NCBI GenBank assembly: GCA_965198905.1
Contig: OZ240678.1
Coordinates: forward strand, 1,178,001 to 1,242,000
From: CAHJWH01 sp965198905
GTDB taxonomy: Bacteria > Pseudomonadota > Alphaproteobacteria > Caulobacterales > Caulobacteraceae
Length of the DNA: 64,000 nt
Direction of reading: 5' to 3'
Shown here piece by piece: positions 52,036 to 60,339 of this stretch. The position numbers and the translations under genes are program-made. The notes beneath the pieces are model-generated. The model did not search any database. It worked only from the letters and a program-made list of their open reading frames with translations, and was not told the origin of the DNA. The number at the start of each line of letters is the position of its first letter. Position 1 is the stretch's first letter.

Positions 52036-52517
52036 GCGCGGTAGTCGCCCGAGGCGCCGCCCTGCTTCTCCAGCAGGCGGACGCCTTCGATCACCATGGC
52101 TTTGTCGGCGGCCTTGAGCATGTCGTAGAGCGTCAGGCAGGCGATCGAGCAGGCCGTGAGCGCCTCCATCTCCACGCCGGTCCGCCCCGTCGTGCGGACC
52201 CGGGCCAGCACGCGCAGGCCCGAGCCCGCGGGCGCTTCGCCAACCTCGACCTCCACCTTGGACAGGGCCAAGGGGTGGCAGAGCGGGATCAGTTCGGCGG
52301 TGCGCTTGGCCGCCATGACGCCGGCGATCTCGGCCACCGCCCGGACGTCGCCCTTCTTGCCCGCGCCGGTCCGGGCGAGCTCCAGGGTGGCCGGCGCCAT
52401 GCGGATGAACCCTTCGGCCAGGGCCTCGCGGGCGGTGACGGCCTTGTCGGACACGTCCACCATGCGGGCGCGCCCATCGGCGTCCAGATGGGTGAGGTGG
52501 GGGCTGAGCGGGCTCAC
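52032..52517 (-). CDS. moaC: Cyclic pyranopterin monophosphate synthase accessory protein
   Basis: 161 residues from GTG 52517, which overlaps the moaB stop by four bases; the frame remains open upstream but that part belongs to moaB. MoaC turns the MoaA product into cPMP. Family sequence: SPHLTHLDADGRARMVDVSD, KAVTAREALAEGFIRM, AAKRTAELIPLCHPLALSKV and TGVEMEALTACSIACLTLYD with the catalytic Lys/Asp/His region. Overlaps moeA by 4 bases. Confidence 0.94.
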   Translation of the reverse strand: MSPLSPHLTHLDADGRARMVDVSDKAVTAREALAEGFIRMAPATLELARTGAGKKGDVRAVAEIAGVMAAKRTAELIPLCHPLALSKVEVEVGEAPAGSGLRVLARVRTTGRTGVEMEALTACSIACLTLYDMLKAADKAMVIEGVRLLEKQGGASGDYRA

Positions 52518-53107
52518 CGCTCCAGCAGCCGGGGCATCAACTCCACCATGTTGCAAGGGCTGTGACGGCTGTCGAGCTGGGGCGCGATCACCGACCAGCC
52601 GTCCTTCACCGCGCCGTTGGAGCCCGGCAGGCAGAAGACGAAGGCGCCGCGGATCAAGCCCGCCGTCGCGCGGGACTGCAGCGTCGACAGCCCGATGGCC
52701 GCATAGCTGACCATGTGGAAGACCACCGAGAAACCGTCCAGCCGCTTGTCGAACAGGGGCTCCAGCGCCTCGGGCGTCACGTCCCGGCCGGTCATTCCGG
52801 TGCCCCCGGTGGTGATCACCACCTCAACCCCCTCGTCGATCCAGCCGTTCACCTGGGCGCGGATGGCGTCCACATCGTCGCGGACGATCGCCCGGCCGGC
52901 CACCTCATGCCCGGCGCCGGCGACACGGCCGGCCAGCAGGTCGCCTGAGGTGTCGCTCTCCTCGTCACGGGTGTCGGAGACGGTCAGAACCGCGATCCGC
53001 ACCCGCTTGAAGGCCTTGGCCTCGTCATAGCGGCCGCCGGCGTCCTTGGGCAGGGCGGAGGGTTTGGGGACGGCGGAGGGGTGGGGCGGCGGAGAGAGTT
53101 CGGTCAT
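52514..53107 (-). CDS. moaB: Molybdenum cofactor biosynthesis protein MoaB/Mog-like
   Basis: 197 residues. MoaB-type MPT adenylyltransferase-like protein. Motifs: RIAVLTVSDTRDEESDTSGD, ITTGGTGMTGRDVTPEALEP and VFCLPGSNGAVKDGWSVIAP, with the NMVELMPRLLE end. An N-terminal tail of about 30 residues (ELSPPPHPSAVPKPSALPK) is Pro-rich and absent from most MoaB proteins. It overlaps moaE by 4 bases (ATGA) and moaC by 4 bases (GTGA). Confidence 0.92.
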   Translation of the reverse strand: MTELSPPPHPSAVPKPSALPKDAGGRYDEAKAFKRVRIAVLTVSDTRDEESDTSGDLLAGRVAGAGHEVAGRAIVRDDVDAIRAQVNGWIDEGVEVVITTGGTGMTGRDVTPEALEPLFDKRLDGFSVVFHMVSYAAIGLSTLQSRATAGLIRGAFVFCLPGSNGAVKDGWSVIAPQLDSRHSPCNMVELMPRLLER

Positions 53108-53574
53108 CCGGCGTCCTCGGCCGCGGGGGCGACATCCCAGCGCGCGGCGTCTTCGATGTCTCGCTGGGTGGGTTCGATCCAGCGCGCACCGTCCGGTCCC
53201 TGCGACCGCTTCCAGAACGGCGCGCGGGACTTCAGATAGTCCATCAGGTGGTCTGCGGCCTCGAAGGCGGCCCGACGGTGGGCGGCGGCGGCGGCCACGA
53301 ACACGATGGCCTCGCCCGGCGCGATCACCCCGTGCCGATGCACGACGAGCACGTCCTGCAGGTCGAAGCGATCGCGCGCGGCCGCGACGGACTTGCCGAT
53401 CTCGACCTCGGTGAGGCCGGGATAGGCGTCGAGCTCCAACGTCTCCGCCGACCCGTTCTCCGCCCGCATGAGTCCGGTGAAGCTGACGATGGCGCCGGTT
53501 TCCAGGCGACCGGCCGAGAAGGCGTCGAGCAGTTCGCCCGGCTGGAACGGGTCGGTTTGTAGGCGCACCGTCAC
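53104..53574 (-). CDS. moaE: Molybdopterin synthase catalytic subunit
   Basis: 156 residues: MTVRLQTDPFQPGELLDAFS, then IVSFTGLMRAENGSAETLEL and VVHRHGVIAPGEAIVFVAAA, then HRRAAFEAADHLMDYLKSRA with PFWKR, whose Lys residues contact the MoaD C-terminus. MoaE transfers sulfur from MoaD thiocarboxylate to cPMP. It sits 1 base after moaD and overlaps moaB. Confidence 0.94.
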   Translation of the reverse strand: MTVRLQTDPFQPGELLDAFSAGRLETGAIVSFTGLMRAENGSAETLELDAYPGLTEVEIGKSVAAARDRFDLQDVLVVHRHGVIAPGEAIVFVAAAAAHRRAAFEAADHLMDYLKSRAPFWKRSQGPDGARWIEPTQRDIEDAARWDVAPAAEDAG

Positions 53575-53575
53575 C

Positions 53576-53815
53576 TCAGCCCCCGCTCATGGGCGGCAGG
53601 AAGGCGACCTCGGCGCCGGGGGCCAACAGGACATCGCCCCGCATGATCGCCTTGTCCAGGGCCACCTGCACGCCAGGACCGTCAAGGGCCTCGCCGAGGG
53701 CGGGCTGCTGCTCGGACAGCCGTTCGCGAAGGATCGAGAGGCGGTCGGCCGGCACGTCGCGCTCGCGCCAACCGGCCACATCTGCCAGCCTGCCGAACAG
53801 CAGCACCTGCGCCAC
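53576..53815 (-). CDS. moaD: Molybdopterin synthase sulfur-carrier subunit
   Basis: 79 residues from a GTG start (complement 53813-53815). Ubiquitin-like fold: VLLFGRLADVAGWRERDVPA with the last strand LLAPGAEVAFLPPMSGG. The terminal Gly-Gly is converted to the thiocarboxylate. It is 3 bases after moaA and 1 base before moaE, so subunit stoichiometry can be set by coupled translation. Confidence 0.93.
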   Translation of the reverse strand: MAQVLLFGRLADVAGWRERDVPADRLSILRERLSEQQPALGEALDGPGVQVALDKAIMRGDVLLAPGAEVAFLPPMSGG

Positions 53816-53818
53816 GGC

Positions 53819-54880
53819 TCAGCCTCCCGTGGTGGACATGTGGCGGGCGACCGCCGGGCGGGCGCCCCGGGCGATGACGAAGTCGTGGCCCTTTGGCTTG
53901 GCGGCCAGGGCGCCGAGCACCGCCGCGCGCACTGGCTCATCGTCGGCGGAGGCGCGCAACAGGCCGCGGAGGTCGGTGGCGTCGTCCTGGCCGAGGCACG
54001 TGTGCAGGGTGCCCGTGCAGGTCACCCGCACCCGGTTGCAGGTCTCGCAGAAATTATGGCTCATTGGGGTGATGAAGCCAACCCGTCCCCCAGTCTCCGC
54101 CACCCGTAAATAGCGTGCAGGGCCGCCGGTGGCGTAGGCCTCCGGCGTCAGCGTCCAGATCGAGGCCAGGGTCGCGCGCACCTCGGTCAGTGCGACGTAC
54201 TGGTCGGTCCGATCCTCTTCCATCGCCCCGAGCGGCATGGTCTCGATCAGGGTCAGATCGAAGCCCCGCCCGTGGGCCCAGGCGACCATGTCGGGGATTT
54301 CGGTCAGGTTGTCGGCCTTCAGGGCCACGGCGTTGATCTTGACGTGCAGGCCGGCGTCCTGGGCGGCGTCCAGGCCCTCCATGACCCGGGCCAGCTCGCC
54401 GCCCCGGGTCAGGCGGCGGTAGGCTCCCGCATCCAGGGTGTCGAGCGAGACGTTCACCCGCTTCACCCCCAGCCGCGCCAGTTCGTGCGCGACGCCCGCG
54501 AGACGCGTGCCGTTGGTGGTCAGGGTCAACTCGCGCAGCGCGCCGCTGCGCAGATGCCGCGACAGGTTCTCCACCAGGCCGAGGAAGCCCTTGCGCACCA
54601 GCGGCTCGCCCCCCGTCAGGCGCAGCTTGGTCATGCCCATGCCCACCAGCACGGCGCAGAGCCGGTCCAGCTCCTCCAGGCTCAGCACCTCGGCGCGGGG
54701 CAGGAACACCATGTGTTGCGGCATGCAGTAGGCGCACCGCAGGTCGCAGCGATCGGTGACCGATACGCGGACGTAGTCGATGCGGCGCAGATGGCCGTCA
54801 AGCAGTGGCGCGGGCTTGAATGCCGGAGCGTCGACGTGAGGGACGCCTAGGACCTGATCGCCGATGTCGTAAGGTGTCAT
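53819..54880 (-). CDS. moaA: GTP 3',8-cyclase
   Basis: 353 residues. Radical-SAM enzyme that starts molybdopterin synthesis from GTP. The N-terminal cluster motif is CDLRCAYC (Cys about 45, 49 and 52) and the C-terminal second cluster is in FCETCNRVRVTCTGTLHTC. The chain ends TTGG, the Gly-Gly tail needed for activity. The segment LRLTGGEPLVRKG and LTTNGTRLAGVAHELARLGV identify the family. First gene of the cluster; its start lies 39 bases from the divergent MocA-like gene. Confidence 0.95.
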   Translation of the reverse strand: MTPYDIGDQVLGVPHVDAPAFKPAPLLDGHLRRIDYVRVSVTDRCDLRCAYCMPQHMVFLPRAEVLSLEELDRLCAVLVGMGMTKLRLTGGEPLVRKGFLGLVENLSRHLRSGALRELTLTTNGTRLAGVAHELARLGVKRVNVSLDTLDAGAYRRLTRGGELARVMEGLDAAQDAGLHVKINAVALKADNLTEIPDMVAWAHGRGFDLTLIETMPLGAMEEDRTDQYVALTEVRATLASIWTLTPEAYATGGPARYLRVAETGGRVGFITPMSHNFCETCNRVRVTCTGTLHTCLGQDDATDLRGLLRASADDEPVRAAVLGALAAKPKGHDFVIARGARPAVARHMSTTGG

Positions 54881-54919
54881 GCGTCCGCCGGGCTGGACGT
54901 ACTAGATGGACACTCCCTC

Positions 54920-55594
54920 ATGCCGGTTAAACGCCGGGCGCACCAGCAAGTTTGCGGACCCTGCCGTTTCGACGCCATCGTGCTGGCCGCGGGGGCGGGG
55001 ACTCGCTTCGGCGGCGGCAAGCTGAGCGCGCCCTGGCGGGACGGCGTGCTGCTGGACTCAGCTCTCCTGGCCGCGTTCGAGGCGCCGGCGCTCCGCGTGA
55101 TCGTGGTGACGGGCTCAGACCCCGGCGTCGCCGGCATCGCGCAGGCCTTTGCGACCCGGCGCGGCGACGCCTCGCGCCTCGCCCTGGTCGCGGCGCAGGG
55201 CTGGGCGCAGGGCCTGTCGGCCTCGCTCAGGGCCGGCCTGGCCGAGGTGTCGCCGGACTGCGACGGGGCGTTCGTCTTCCTGGGCGACATGCCCGCCATT
55301 CCGCCGGGGCTGACCCAGCGGATGGCTGAGGCGTTCGGCCCCGGCGTCGCCGCGGTCGCCCCGGTGCTGGACGGGACGCCGGGGCACCCCACGCTGATCG
55401 GGCGCGCGCTCTTCGCCGAGGTCATGCGGCTCGAAGGCGATCAGGGCGCGCGCGCCCTGATGGAGGCGCAAGGTCCCCGCTTCGTGCGTCTGCCCGTCCA
55501 GGCGGCGGGCGTCCTGCTGGACGTGGACACGCGCGAAGTCCTGGAGGCGCTCGACCCACCCGGCGGCGCGCTCCCAGCAATTCGGAACGGCTGA
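54920..55594 (+). CDS. MocA/MobA-like molybdenum cofactor nucleotidyltransferase
   Basis: 224 residues with an NTP-transferase fold: AIVLAAGAGTRFGGGKL (nucleotide-binding loop), LVAAQGWAQGLSASLRAGLA, and AFVFLGDMPAIPPGLTQRMA, followed by GHPTLIGRALFAEVMRLEGD. This is the MocA (CTP:molybdopterin cytidylyltransferase) type, which prepares the cofactor for xanthine-oxidase-family enzymes. It is divergent from moaA and precedes the CysG-like gene by 1 base, forming the plus-strand half of the molybdenum locus. Confidence 0.85.
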   Translation: MPVKRRAHQQVCGPCRFDAIVLAAGAGTRFGGGKLSAPWRDGVLLDSALLAAFEAPALRVIVVTGSDPGVAGIAQAFATRRGDASRLALVAAQGWAQGLSASLRAGLAEVSPDCDGAFVFLGDMPAIPPGLTQRMAEAFGPGVAAVAPVLDGTPGHPTLIGRALFAEVMRLEGDQGARALMEAQGPRFVRLPVQAAGVLLDVDTREVLEALDPPGGALPAIRNG

Positions 55595-55595
55595 G

Positions 55596-56456
55596 ATGGA
55601 CGTCTTCCCCGCCGCCTTCCCGCTCCAGGGCCTTCGCATCGCCGTGGCGGGCGAGGGCGAGGCGGCGGAGGCCAAGGCGCGCCTGTTCGTCGGCTCCCCG
55701 GCGATATTGATCCGAGTCGCAGCGGCGGATGCGCTCGCGCCGCAGAGCTACGCCGGCGTCCGCCTGGCCTTCCTCGCGCTGCCGGGCGTGAGCGCGATCG
55801 AGGCGGCTGCGGCCGCGCGGGGCGCCGGCGCCCTGGTCAACGTGGTGGATCGGCCCGAGCTCTGCGACTTCAACACCCCCGCCCTGGTGGATCGCGGGGC
55901 CGTGGTGGGCGCCATCGCCACCGGAGGGGCCGCGCCGCTGCTGGCCGCCGAGCTGCGCCGGGCGCTGGAGGCGAGCTGGCCGACGGGGCTCGGCGCGGCG
56001 GCGCGGCTGCTCCAGGCGCTGCAGGGCGAGGTGCGCGCCGCCTATCCCGCCGTGGCGGAGCGCCGGGCGTGGCTTCGCCGGCTGCTGGATAGCAAAGCGC
56101 CCGATCTCGCCATCCGCGGCGAGATGGGCGCCGCCCTGGCCCTCGCCCGGGTGAGCCTTGGGGTGGGCGGGCGCATCGGCCGCCTCAGCGTCCTAGCGCC
56201 CCCGGCCGCCCCCGACCTGATCAGCCTGCGCGCGCTGCAGGCGCTCGGCAGGGCGGACCGGATCGTGGTGGCGGCGGGCGTCGACCCGGCGCTGGTGGCG
56301 ATGGCGCGCCGTGACGCGCCCGTCGACGCCCTGGACGAGGTGAGCGTCGATGCGATCCGCGCTGAGTTGGCGCAAGGCGGCTCAGTGGTGTGCATCGGTC
56401 AACCGGCGGAGTTCGCCGCCTTCGGTCAGGCTCACCTCCTGTCGGCTTCCGCCTAG
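55596..56456 (+). CDS. Siroheme-synthase-like protein (CysG N-domain) with truncated methylase domain
   Basis: 286 residues. Residues about 1-190 match the precorrin-2 dehydrogenase/ferrochelatase part of CysG: VAGEGEAAEAKARLFVGSPA, LVNVVDRPELCDFNTPALVD and VGAIATGGAAPLLAAELRRA. After it, residues about 200-275 (RLSVLAPPAAPDLISLRALQ, VAMARRDAPVDALDEVSVDA) align with only the first ~75 residues of the uroporphyrinogen-III C-methyltransferase domain, and the normal GAGPGDP has become LAPPAAP. So the methylase is a stub and probably inactive. The chain ends soon after. Function may be precorrin-2 oxidation or siroheme formation. Confidence 0.75.
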   Translation: MDVFPAAFPLQGLRIAVAGEGEAAEAKARLFVGSPAILIRVAAADALAPQSYAGVRLAFLALPGVSAIEAAAAARGAGALVNVVDRPELCDFNTPALVDRGAVVGAIATGGAAPLLAAELRRALEASWPTGLGAAARLLQALQGEVRAAYPAVAERRAWLRRLLDSKAPDLAIRGEMGAALALARVSLGVGGRIGRLSVLAPPAAPDLISLRALQALGRADRIVVAAGVDPALVAMARRDAPVDALDEVSVDAIRAELAQGGSVVCIGQPAEFAAFGQAHLLSASA

Positions 56457-56583
56457 GTCCAGCCCCCCCCGCGAACCGCGGATCGTTCGGGGGCAGCATG
56501 GCCGCCAAGCTTGGCTGGAACAGAGCGACAGGGGCGGCGTTGGAATATGCAGCGGCGCTAGGCCGCGTCCTGGGAGACCGACC

Positions 56584-56757
56584 ATGTTGGGGTGGGCGCT
56601 TCTTTTCGCGGTCGTAGCGATCGCGGCCTTCTATTTCGGCTTCTTCGCACTCGCGGGCTTGGCGGCGTTGATCGCCAAAGTGCTGTTCCTGATATTCCTG
56701 GTCCTGCTGGTCGTCAGCTTTATCGTGCGCGCCTTCCGCGGAAGGTCTGTAGTCTAG
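56584..56757 (+). CDS. DUF1328-family small membrane protein (YtjA-like)
   Basis: 57 residues from ATG 56584: MLGWALLFAVVAIAAFYFGF, then FALAGLAALIAKVLFLIFLV, then LLVVSFIVRAFRGR. Two transmembrane helices with a short loop, the DUF1328 pattern. Function unknown; related proteins are small inner-membrane proteins that are often induced under stress. It is 127 bases after the CysG-like gene and convergent with the methyltransferase at 56766 (8-base gap). Confidence 0.85.
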   Translation: MLGWALLFAVVAIAAFYFGFFALAGLAALIAKVLFLIFLVLLVVSFIVRAFRGRSVV

Positions 56758-56765
56758 CCGTCAGC

Positions 56766-57581
56766 CTAAGCGTTGGAGCCCCGCGCCGGATAGGCGGCGT
56801 AGGGTCCGTCGGCGGAATCTAGGTTACGCCGGCGACACAGGTAAACTTCCTGCTCCACCTGCGCCGTCACATCAAAGCCCGCCGCTCTAAGCATAGCGCG
56901 GGCTGCTGCGGCGTTCGGCAGGAACCAGTTGGTCCGATCGCCGCAATAGGCCTGCTCGACGAAATGCAGCTTCGGCCAGTCCGGACGATCGAACACTTCT
57001 GTCTCGGTGAACGCGTAATCGGCGGCCACAGCAGAGAAGGCCTCCGATCCTCGTTGCAAGGATTGGAACAGCATCAAGTCGTCGGCGACGTGCTCGTGGA
57101 TCAAGTCGAGCGCCAGCAGCGGATGGCGCAGGTGATAGAATACGCCCATGAAGATCACGAGGTCGAACCGTTCGCGCAACTCGGCCACTTGATAGACGTC
57201 CAACTGGCGGAACTCGATGTCCGGCATAGCTGAAACGTCGGCGGCGAAGCGGGCCTGGGCGAGGTAGCGCGGATCGGAGTCGATGGCGACCACCCGACCC
57301 GCGCCCCGCCGCTTCATCTCCAGCGTGTAGAAACCTGCATTGCAGCCGATGTCCAGGACGCTCGCGCCCTGGAGGTCGGCGGGTAAACCACCGTTGAAGC
57401 CCGCGAACTTGACCCGCGGATAGTCGCCCAGGAAGTGGTCCGGCGCCGTGGCGACCCCCCGCAAGTCCATGTTGTGGAACCACGGCCCCAACTCACGCAC
57501 CCGCCGTTCAATCTCGACATCGGACATGAAGGCGGCGGACGAGATGGCGCCGGGGTCAGGGTCGTTCGCAGTCATGGCCAT
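56766..57581 (-). CDS. SAM-dependent methyltransferase, DUF1698/TIGR04290-like
   Basis: 271 residues from ATG 57581. It has a class-I methyltransferase fold: ASVLDIGCNAGFYTLEMKRR (motif I), VVAIDSDPRYLAQARFAADV, then LRERFDLVIFMGVFYHLRHP (post-motif II), and VEQAYCGDRTNWFLPNAAAA. This is the group related to tRNA-uridine carboxymethyltransferase CmoB and TIGR04290, whose substrate is mostly unknown. The GVFYHLRHP pattern matches CmoB-like enzymes. It is not adjacent to obvious partners. Start selected because the longer frame has no ribosome-binding site. Confidence 0.75.
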   Translation of the reverse strand: MAMTANDPDPGAISSAAFMSDVEIERRVRELGPWFHNMDLRGVATAPDHFLGDYPRVKFAGFNGGLPADLQGASVLDIGCNAGFYTLEMKRRGAGRVVAIDSDPRYLAQARFAADVSAMPDIEFRQLDVYQVAELRERFDLVIFMGVFYHLRHPLLALDLIHEHVADDLMLFQSLQRGSEAFSAVAADYAFTETEVFDRPDWPKLHFVEQAYCGDRTNWFLPNAAAARAMLRAAGFDVTAQVEQEVYLCRRRNLDSADGPYAAYPARGSNA

Positions 57582-57770
57582 CGCGCCCTGTAACGCGCCG
57601 TTGGCGATCCCACCACGGCGAGGGCTCGCTGAGATGGCGCCCACGCGCCAAAATGTCTCTCGACCAGCCGATCTGAAACGCGCCCGTACCAGCCGCCCCG
57701 CCGGAGCAAAATCTCTATCGTGCGCCTCGAAATCTCGCGAGGGCGCCAGGCGAGCGAAATCTCCACCTCG

Positions 57771-58421
57771 TCAGCTCAACGCGTAGACGCAGGTGTGCTT
57801 GATGGCCTGGTCCTCCAGCTCGCGGGTCGTCTGCACTTGGTATTCGGCCAGGCGGCGCAGGCGGGCGTGGGGGAGGTAGGTGCGGCCGGGGTCGCCGATC
57901 AGCACCTGCGCGCCGTTGGCCTTGGCGGTGCGCAGCCAGTGCTCCACCCGTTCGGCCAAGGGGCGCTCGTAGCAGATGTCGCCGGCCAGGATCACCTCGA
58001 TGTTGGGGGGCGGCGGGGCGTCGAGCAGGTCAACGCAGGTGAAGCTGACCTCCACCCCGTTGGCCCGCGCATTCAGGGCCACCGCCTCGGCGCAGAAGCC
58101 GTCGATGTCGCAGCCCCTCGCGCTCGCCGCCCCCGCCTGCCTCGCCGCGATGGCCACCAGGCCCGAGCCGGTGGCGAAGTCGAGCACGCGCCGGCCCGCA
58201 ACGACGTGGCGATGGTCCAGCACATAGCGCGCCAGGCCCTGGCCGCCGGCCCAGGCGAAGGCCCAGAACGGCGGCGGCAGGCCGAGCTCGCCCAGCGCCT
58301 CCTCGGTCAGCCGCCACAGCGGCGTCACTTCGTCGGCGAGGTGGAGCGCGATCTCCGGCACATGCGGCGGGCGCTGCAGCCGGGTGTTCTCGATGATGAA
58401 GGCGCGGCGGTCGGCGATCAA
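57771..58421 (-). CDS. ETF-beta lysine methyltransferase homolog (ETFBKMT-like)
   Basis: 216 residues from TTG 58421, which overlaps the ubiA stop by four bases. Class-I methyltransferase with DFATGSG (motif I, about residues 81-87). It has the residues that distinguish ETFBKMT/METTL20 from other families: PFWAFAWAGGQGLARYVLD (about 51-69), LAGDICYERPLA (about 145-156) and IGDPGRTYLP (about 175-184). The human enzyme and an Agrobacterium homolog methylate lysines beside the recognition loop of ETF-beta. This window encodes EtfB about 3.5 kb away with that loop conserved. Substrate is inferred, by family and proximity. Confidence 0.78.
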   Translation of the reverse strand: MIADRRAFIIENTRLQRPPHVPEIALHLADEVTPLWRLTEEALGELGLPPPFWAFAWAGGQGLARYVLDHRHVVAGRRVLDFATGSGLVAIAARQAGAASARGCDIDGFCAEAVALNARANGVEVSFTCVDLLDAPPPPNIEVILAGDICYERPLAERVEHWLRTAKANGAQVLIGDPGRTYLPHARLRRLAEYQVQTTRELEDQAIKHTCVYALS

Positions 58422-59344
58422 CGCCTCAGGGCCAGCAACGCAAAGGCGGCGAACAGCAGCAAGCCGGCGTCGCGGTTGGACTTGAAGAGCTTCAGCGCCC
58501 GCGGCGCGTCGTCGGGGCGAAGCCTGCGAACCTGCCAGGCCAGGTGCGCGGCGAACCCCACCGCCAGCAGCAGGCTCCAGGGCGTCCCGGAGGCGACCGC
58601 CAGGGCCAGGATGGACGAGAGGGCGTAGAACAACGCCACGCCCCGCCGCACGTCCGCCCCCAACCGCCGGGCGCTGGACTTGATCCCGGCCAGCGCATCG
58701 TCCTCGATGTCCTGCAGGGCGTAGATGGTGTCGTAGCCGAGCGTCCAGCACACCCCGCTGGCGTAGAGCGCCAGCGCCGGCCAGCCCAGCCGCCCCTGCA
58801 CCGCGGCGAACCCCAGCAGCGCCCCCCAGTTGAAGGTCAGGCCGAGCCACGCCTGGGGCCACCAGGTGATCCGCTTCATGAACGGATAGGCCGCCACCAG
58901 GCCGAGGGACGCGACGCCCAGCAGGATGGCGGTGAGGTTCATGCGGAGCAGGATGCCAAAGGCGAGAAGGCTCAGGCCCACCAGGAAGGCCCAGGCCGCG
59001 CGGACGCTGATCTGGCCCGACGCCACCGGCCGGGCGGCCGTGCGCGCCACCAGCGCATCGACCTTGCGGTCCACGATGTCGTTATAGGCGCAGCCGGCCG
59101 CGCGCATGGCCAGCGCCCCCACCCCGATCAGCGCCAGCAGCCTCAGGTCCGGCCAGCGCCCCGCCAGCCCGTCGCCGAGCGCCACCCCCTGCCAGCCCGG
59201 CAGCATCAGCAGCCACACCCCCGCCGGCCGGTCGAAGCGGCCGAGCTTCAGCCAGGGGCGTAAGCGCGCGGGCGCAAAGCGGTCCACCCAGTTGCCGCGG
59301 GCGGCGTCGGGCAGCGGGGCGGCGGCGCGGGCGGGGATGCTCAT
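58418..59344 (-). CDS. ubiA: 4-hydroxybenzoate polyprenyltransferase
   Basis: 308 residues from ATG 59344; a longer frame exists but is antisense to later genes. Nine TM segments. The two Asp-rich motifs are present: NDIVDRKVDALVARTAARPV (N-D-x-x-D) and DTIYALQDIEDDALAGIKSS (D-x-x-x-D). UbiA joins the polyprenyl tail to 4-hydroxybenzoate in ubiquinone synthesis at the inner membrane. Its stop overlaps the methyltransferase TTG. It is divergent from ubiK over 114 bases. Confidence 0.93.
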   Translation of the reverse strand: MSIPARAAAPLPDAARGNWVDRFAPARLRPWLKLGRFDRPAGVWLLMLPGWQGVALGDGLAGRWPDLRLLALIGVGALAMRAAGCAYNDIVDRKVDALVARTAARPVASGQISVRAAWAFLVGLSLLAFGILLRMNLTAILLGVASLGLVAAYPFMKRITWWPQAWLGLTFNWGALLGFAAVQGRLGWPALALYASGVCWTLGYDTIYALQDIEDDALAGIKSSARRLGADVRRGVALFYALSSILALAVASGTPWSLLLAVGFAAHLAWQVRRLRPDDAPRALKLFKSNRDAGLLLFAAFALLALRR

Positions 59345-59458
59345 CGGCGCGGCAAATCCTCTCTCGCCCGACGCGCGTCGGGGCGGCGGTTCGCATTCGG
59401 CGGCGTATCGGTCCATATAGAGGCTTCCCCCCGCTTCGTCGCTCCGAGCCGCCGTCCC

Positions 59459-59716
59459 ATGCAAACTCGCAACCCCTTCTTCGACGAGGCCGCCAAGGTC
59501 ATGGAACAGGCCATCGGCCTGGCCCAGGCCGCGGGCGAGGAGGCCAAGTCCGCCCTTCGCGCCCAGGGCGACCGCATGGCCGCGGAGCTCGACCTCGTGC
59601 GCCGCGACGAGCTGGACGCCCTGCGCGCGGTGCTGACGGCCGAGATCACGGAGCTTCGCGCCGAACTGGCGGCCCTTCGCCCCGCGTCCGCGACGCCAAG
59701 TTCGCCCCAGGCGTGA
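59459..59716 (+). CDS. ubiK: Ubiquinone biosynthesis accessory factor UbiK (YqiC/BMFP)
   Basis: 85 residues: FFDEAAKVMEQAIGLAQAAG followed by LVRRDELDALRAVLTAEITE and LRAELAALR. This is the BMFP coiled-coil membrane-fusogenic family, with an amphipathic N-terminal helix and a long heptad coil. UbiK helps the Ubi complex and lipid binding. The placement divergent from ubiA fits. The last 15 residues are low-complexity. Confidence 0.88.
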   Translation: MQTRNPFFDEAAKVMEQAIGLAQAAGEEAKSALRAQGDRMAAELDLVRRDELDALRAVLTAEITELRAELAALRPASATPSSPQA

Positions 59717-59821
59717 CGCCGGTTGAGGGTTTGGCCGCGAGTCAGCTAGTCTGTCCCACGATGCGCCGCGGTTCGGCCTCGCGTCTTCCGCGCGCGGCTG
59801 CAGCGTCAGGATTGTAAGTCC

Positions 59822-60325
59822 ATGGACACGCCTCACAACGAAGACGTCGACGTCGGCTTCGATCCCCTGGACGTGGTCGAGCGCGTACTCGACGCGGAGA
59901 ACCTTGAGTTCGACCGCACCGAGGACGGCGACCTGGCGTTCGCGCTCTCCGGCGACTGGAAGGACTACGAGCTGTGGTTCGCCTGGCGGCCCGAGGCGGA
60001 CTGCCTGCAACTGTGCCTGTCCATCGACATGAAGGCGGAGAAGGATCGCCGTTCCGCCATGTGGGAGCTGCTCTCCCTGATCAACCAACGCGTCTGGATG
60101 GGCCATTTCGAGTGCTGGGCCGAGGACGGGGAGGTCGTGTTCCGCCACTCCATGTCCATGCCGAGCGGGGAACGCCCGACGCTCGGCCAGGCCGCCAGCA
60201 TGATCGACGCGGCGGTGGAGGCGGCGGACCGCTTCTACCCGGCCTTCGACTTCCTGCTCCGCGGCTCCAAGACCCCCGACGACGCCATGGCCGCCTGTAT
60301 GTTCGAGACGCAGGGGCAGGCTTAG
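59822..60325 (+). CDS. YbjN-domain protein
   Basis: 167 residues. Acidic N-terminus (NEDVDVGFDPLDVVERVLDA), then the YbjN core: DLAFALSGDWKDYELWFAWR, DCLQLCLSIDMKAEKDRRSA, and WELLSLINQRVWMGHFECWA followed by EVVFRHSMSMPSGERPTLGQ. YbjN folds like type III secretion chaperones and is thought to be a multicopy stress regulator. No partner in the window. A gap of 105 bases separates it from ubiK. Confidence 0.85.
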   Translation: MDTPHNEDVDVGFDPLDVVERVLDAENLEFDRTEDGDLAFALSGDWKDYELWFAWRPEADCLQLCLSIDMKAEKDRRSAMWELLSLINQRVWMGHFECWAEDGEVVFRHSMSMPSGERPTLGQAASMIDAAVEAADRFYPAFDFLLRGSKTPDDAMAACMFETQGQA

Positions 60326-60339
60326 GCGGCGCTGGACTG

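Noticed and set aside
57572..57766. A 64-codon minus-strand frame between two methyltransferase genes
   Set aside because: Starts with a plausible ATG but third-position GC is near 65%, the frame overlaps the N-terminus of the downstream gene, and no domain or ribosome-binding site is visible.
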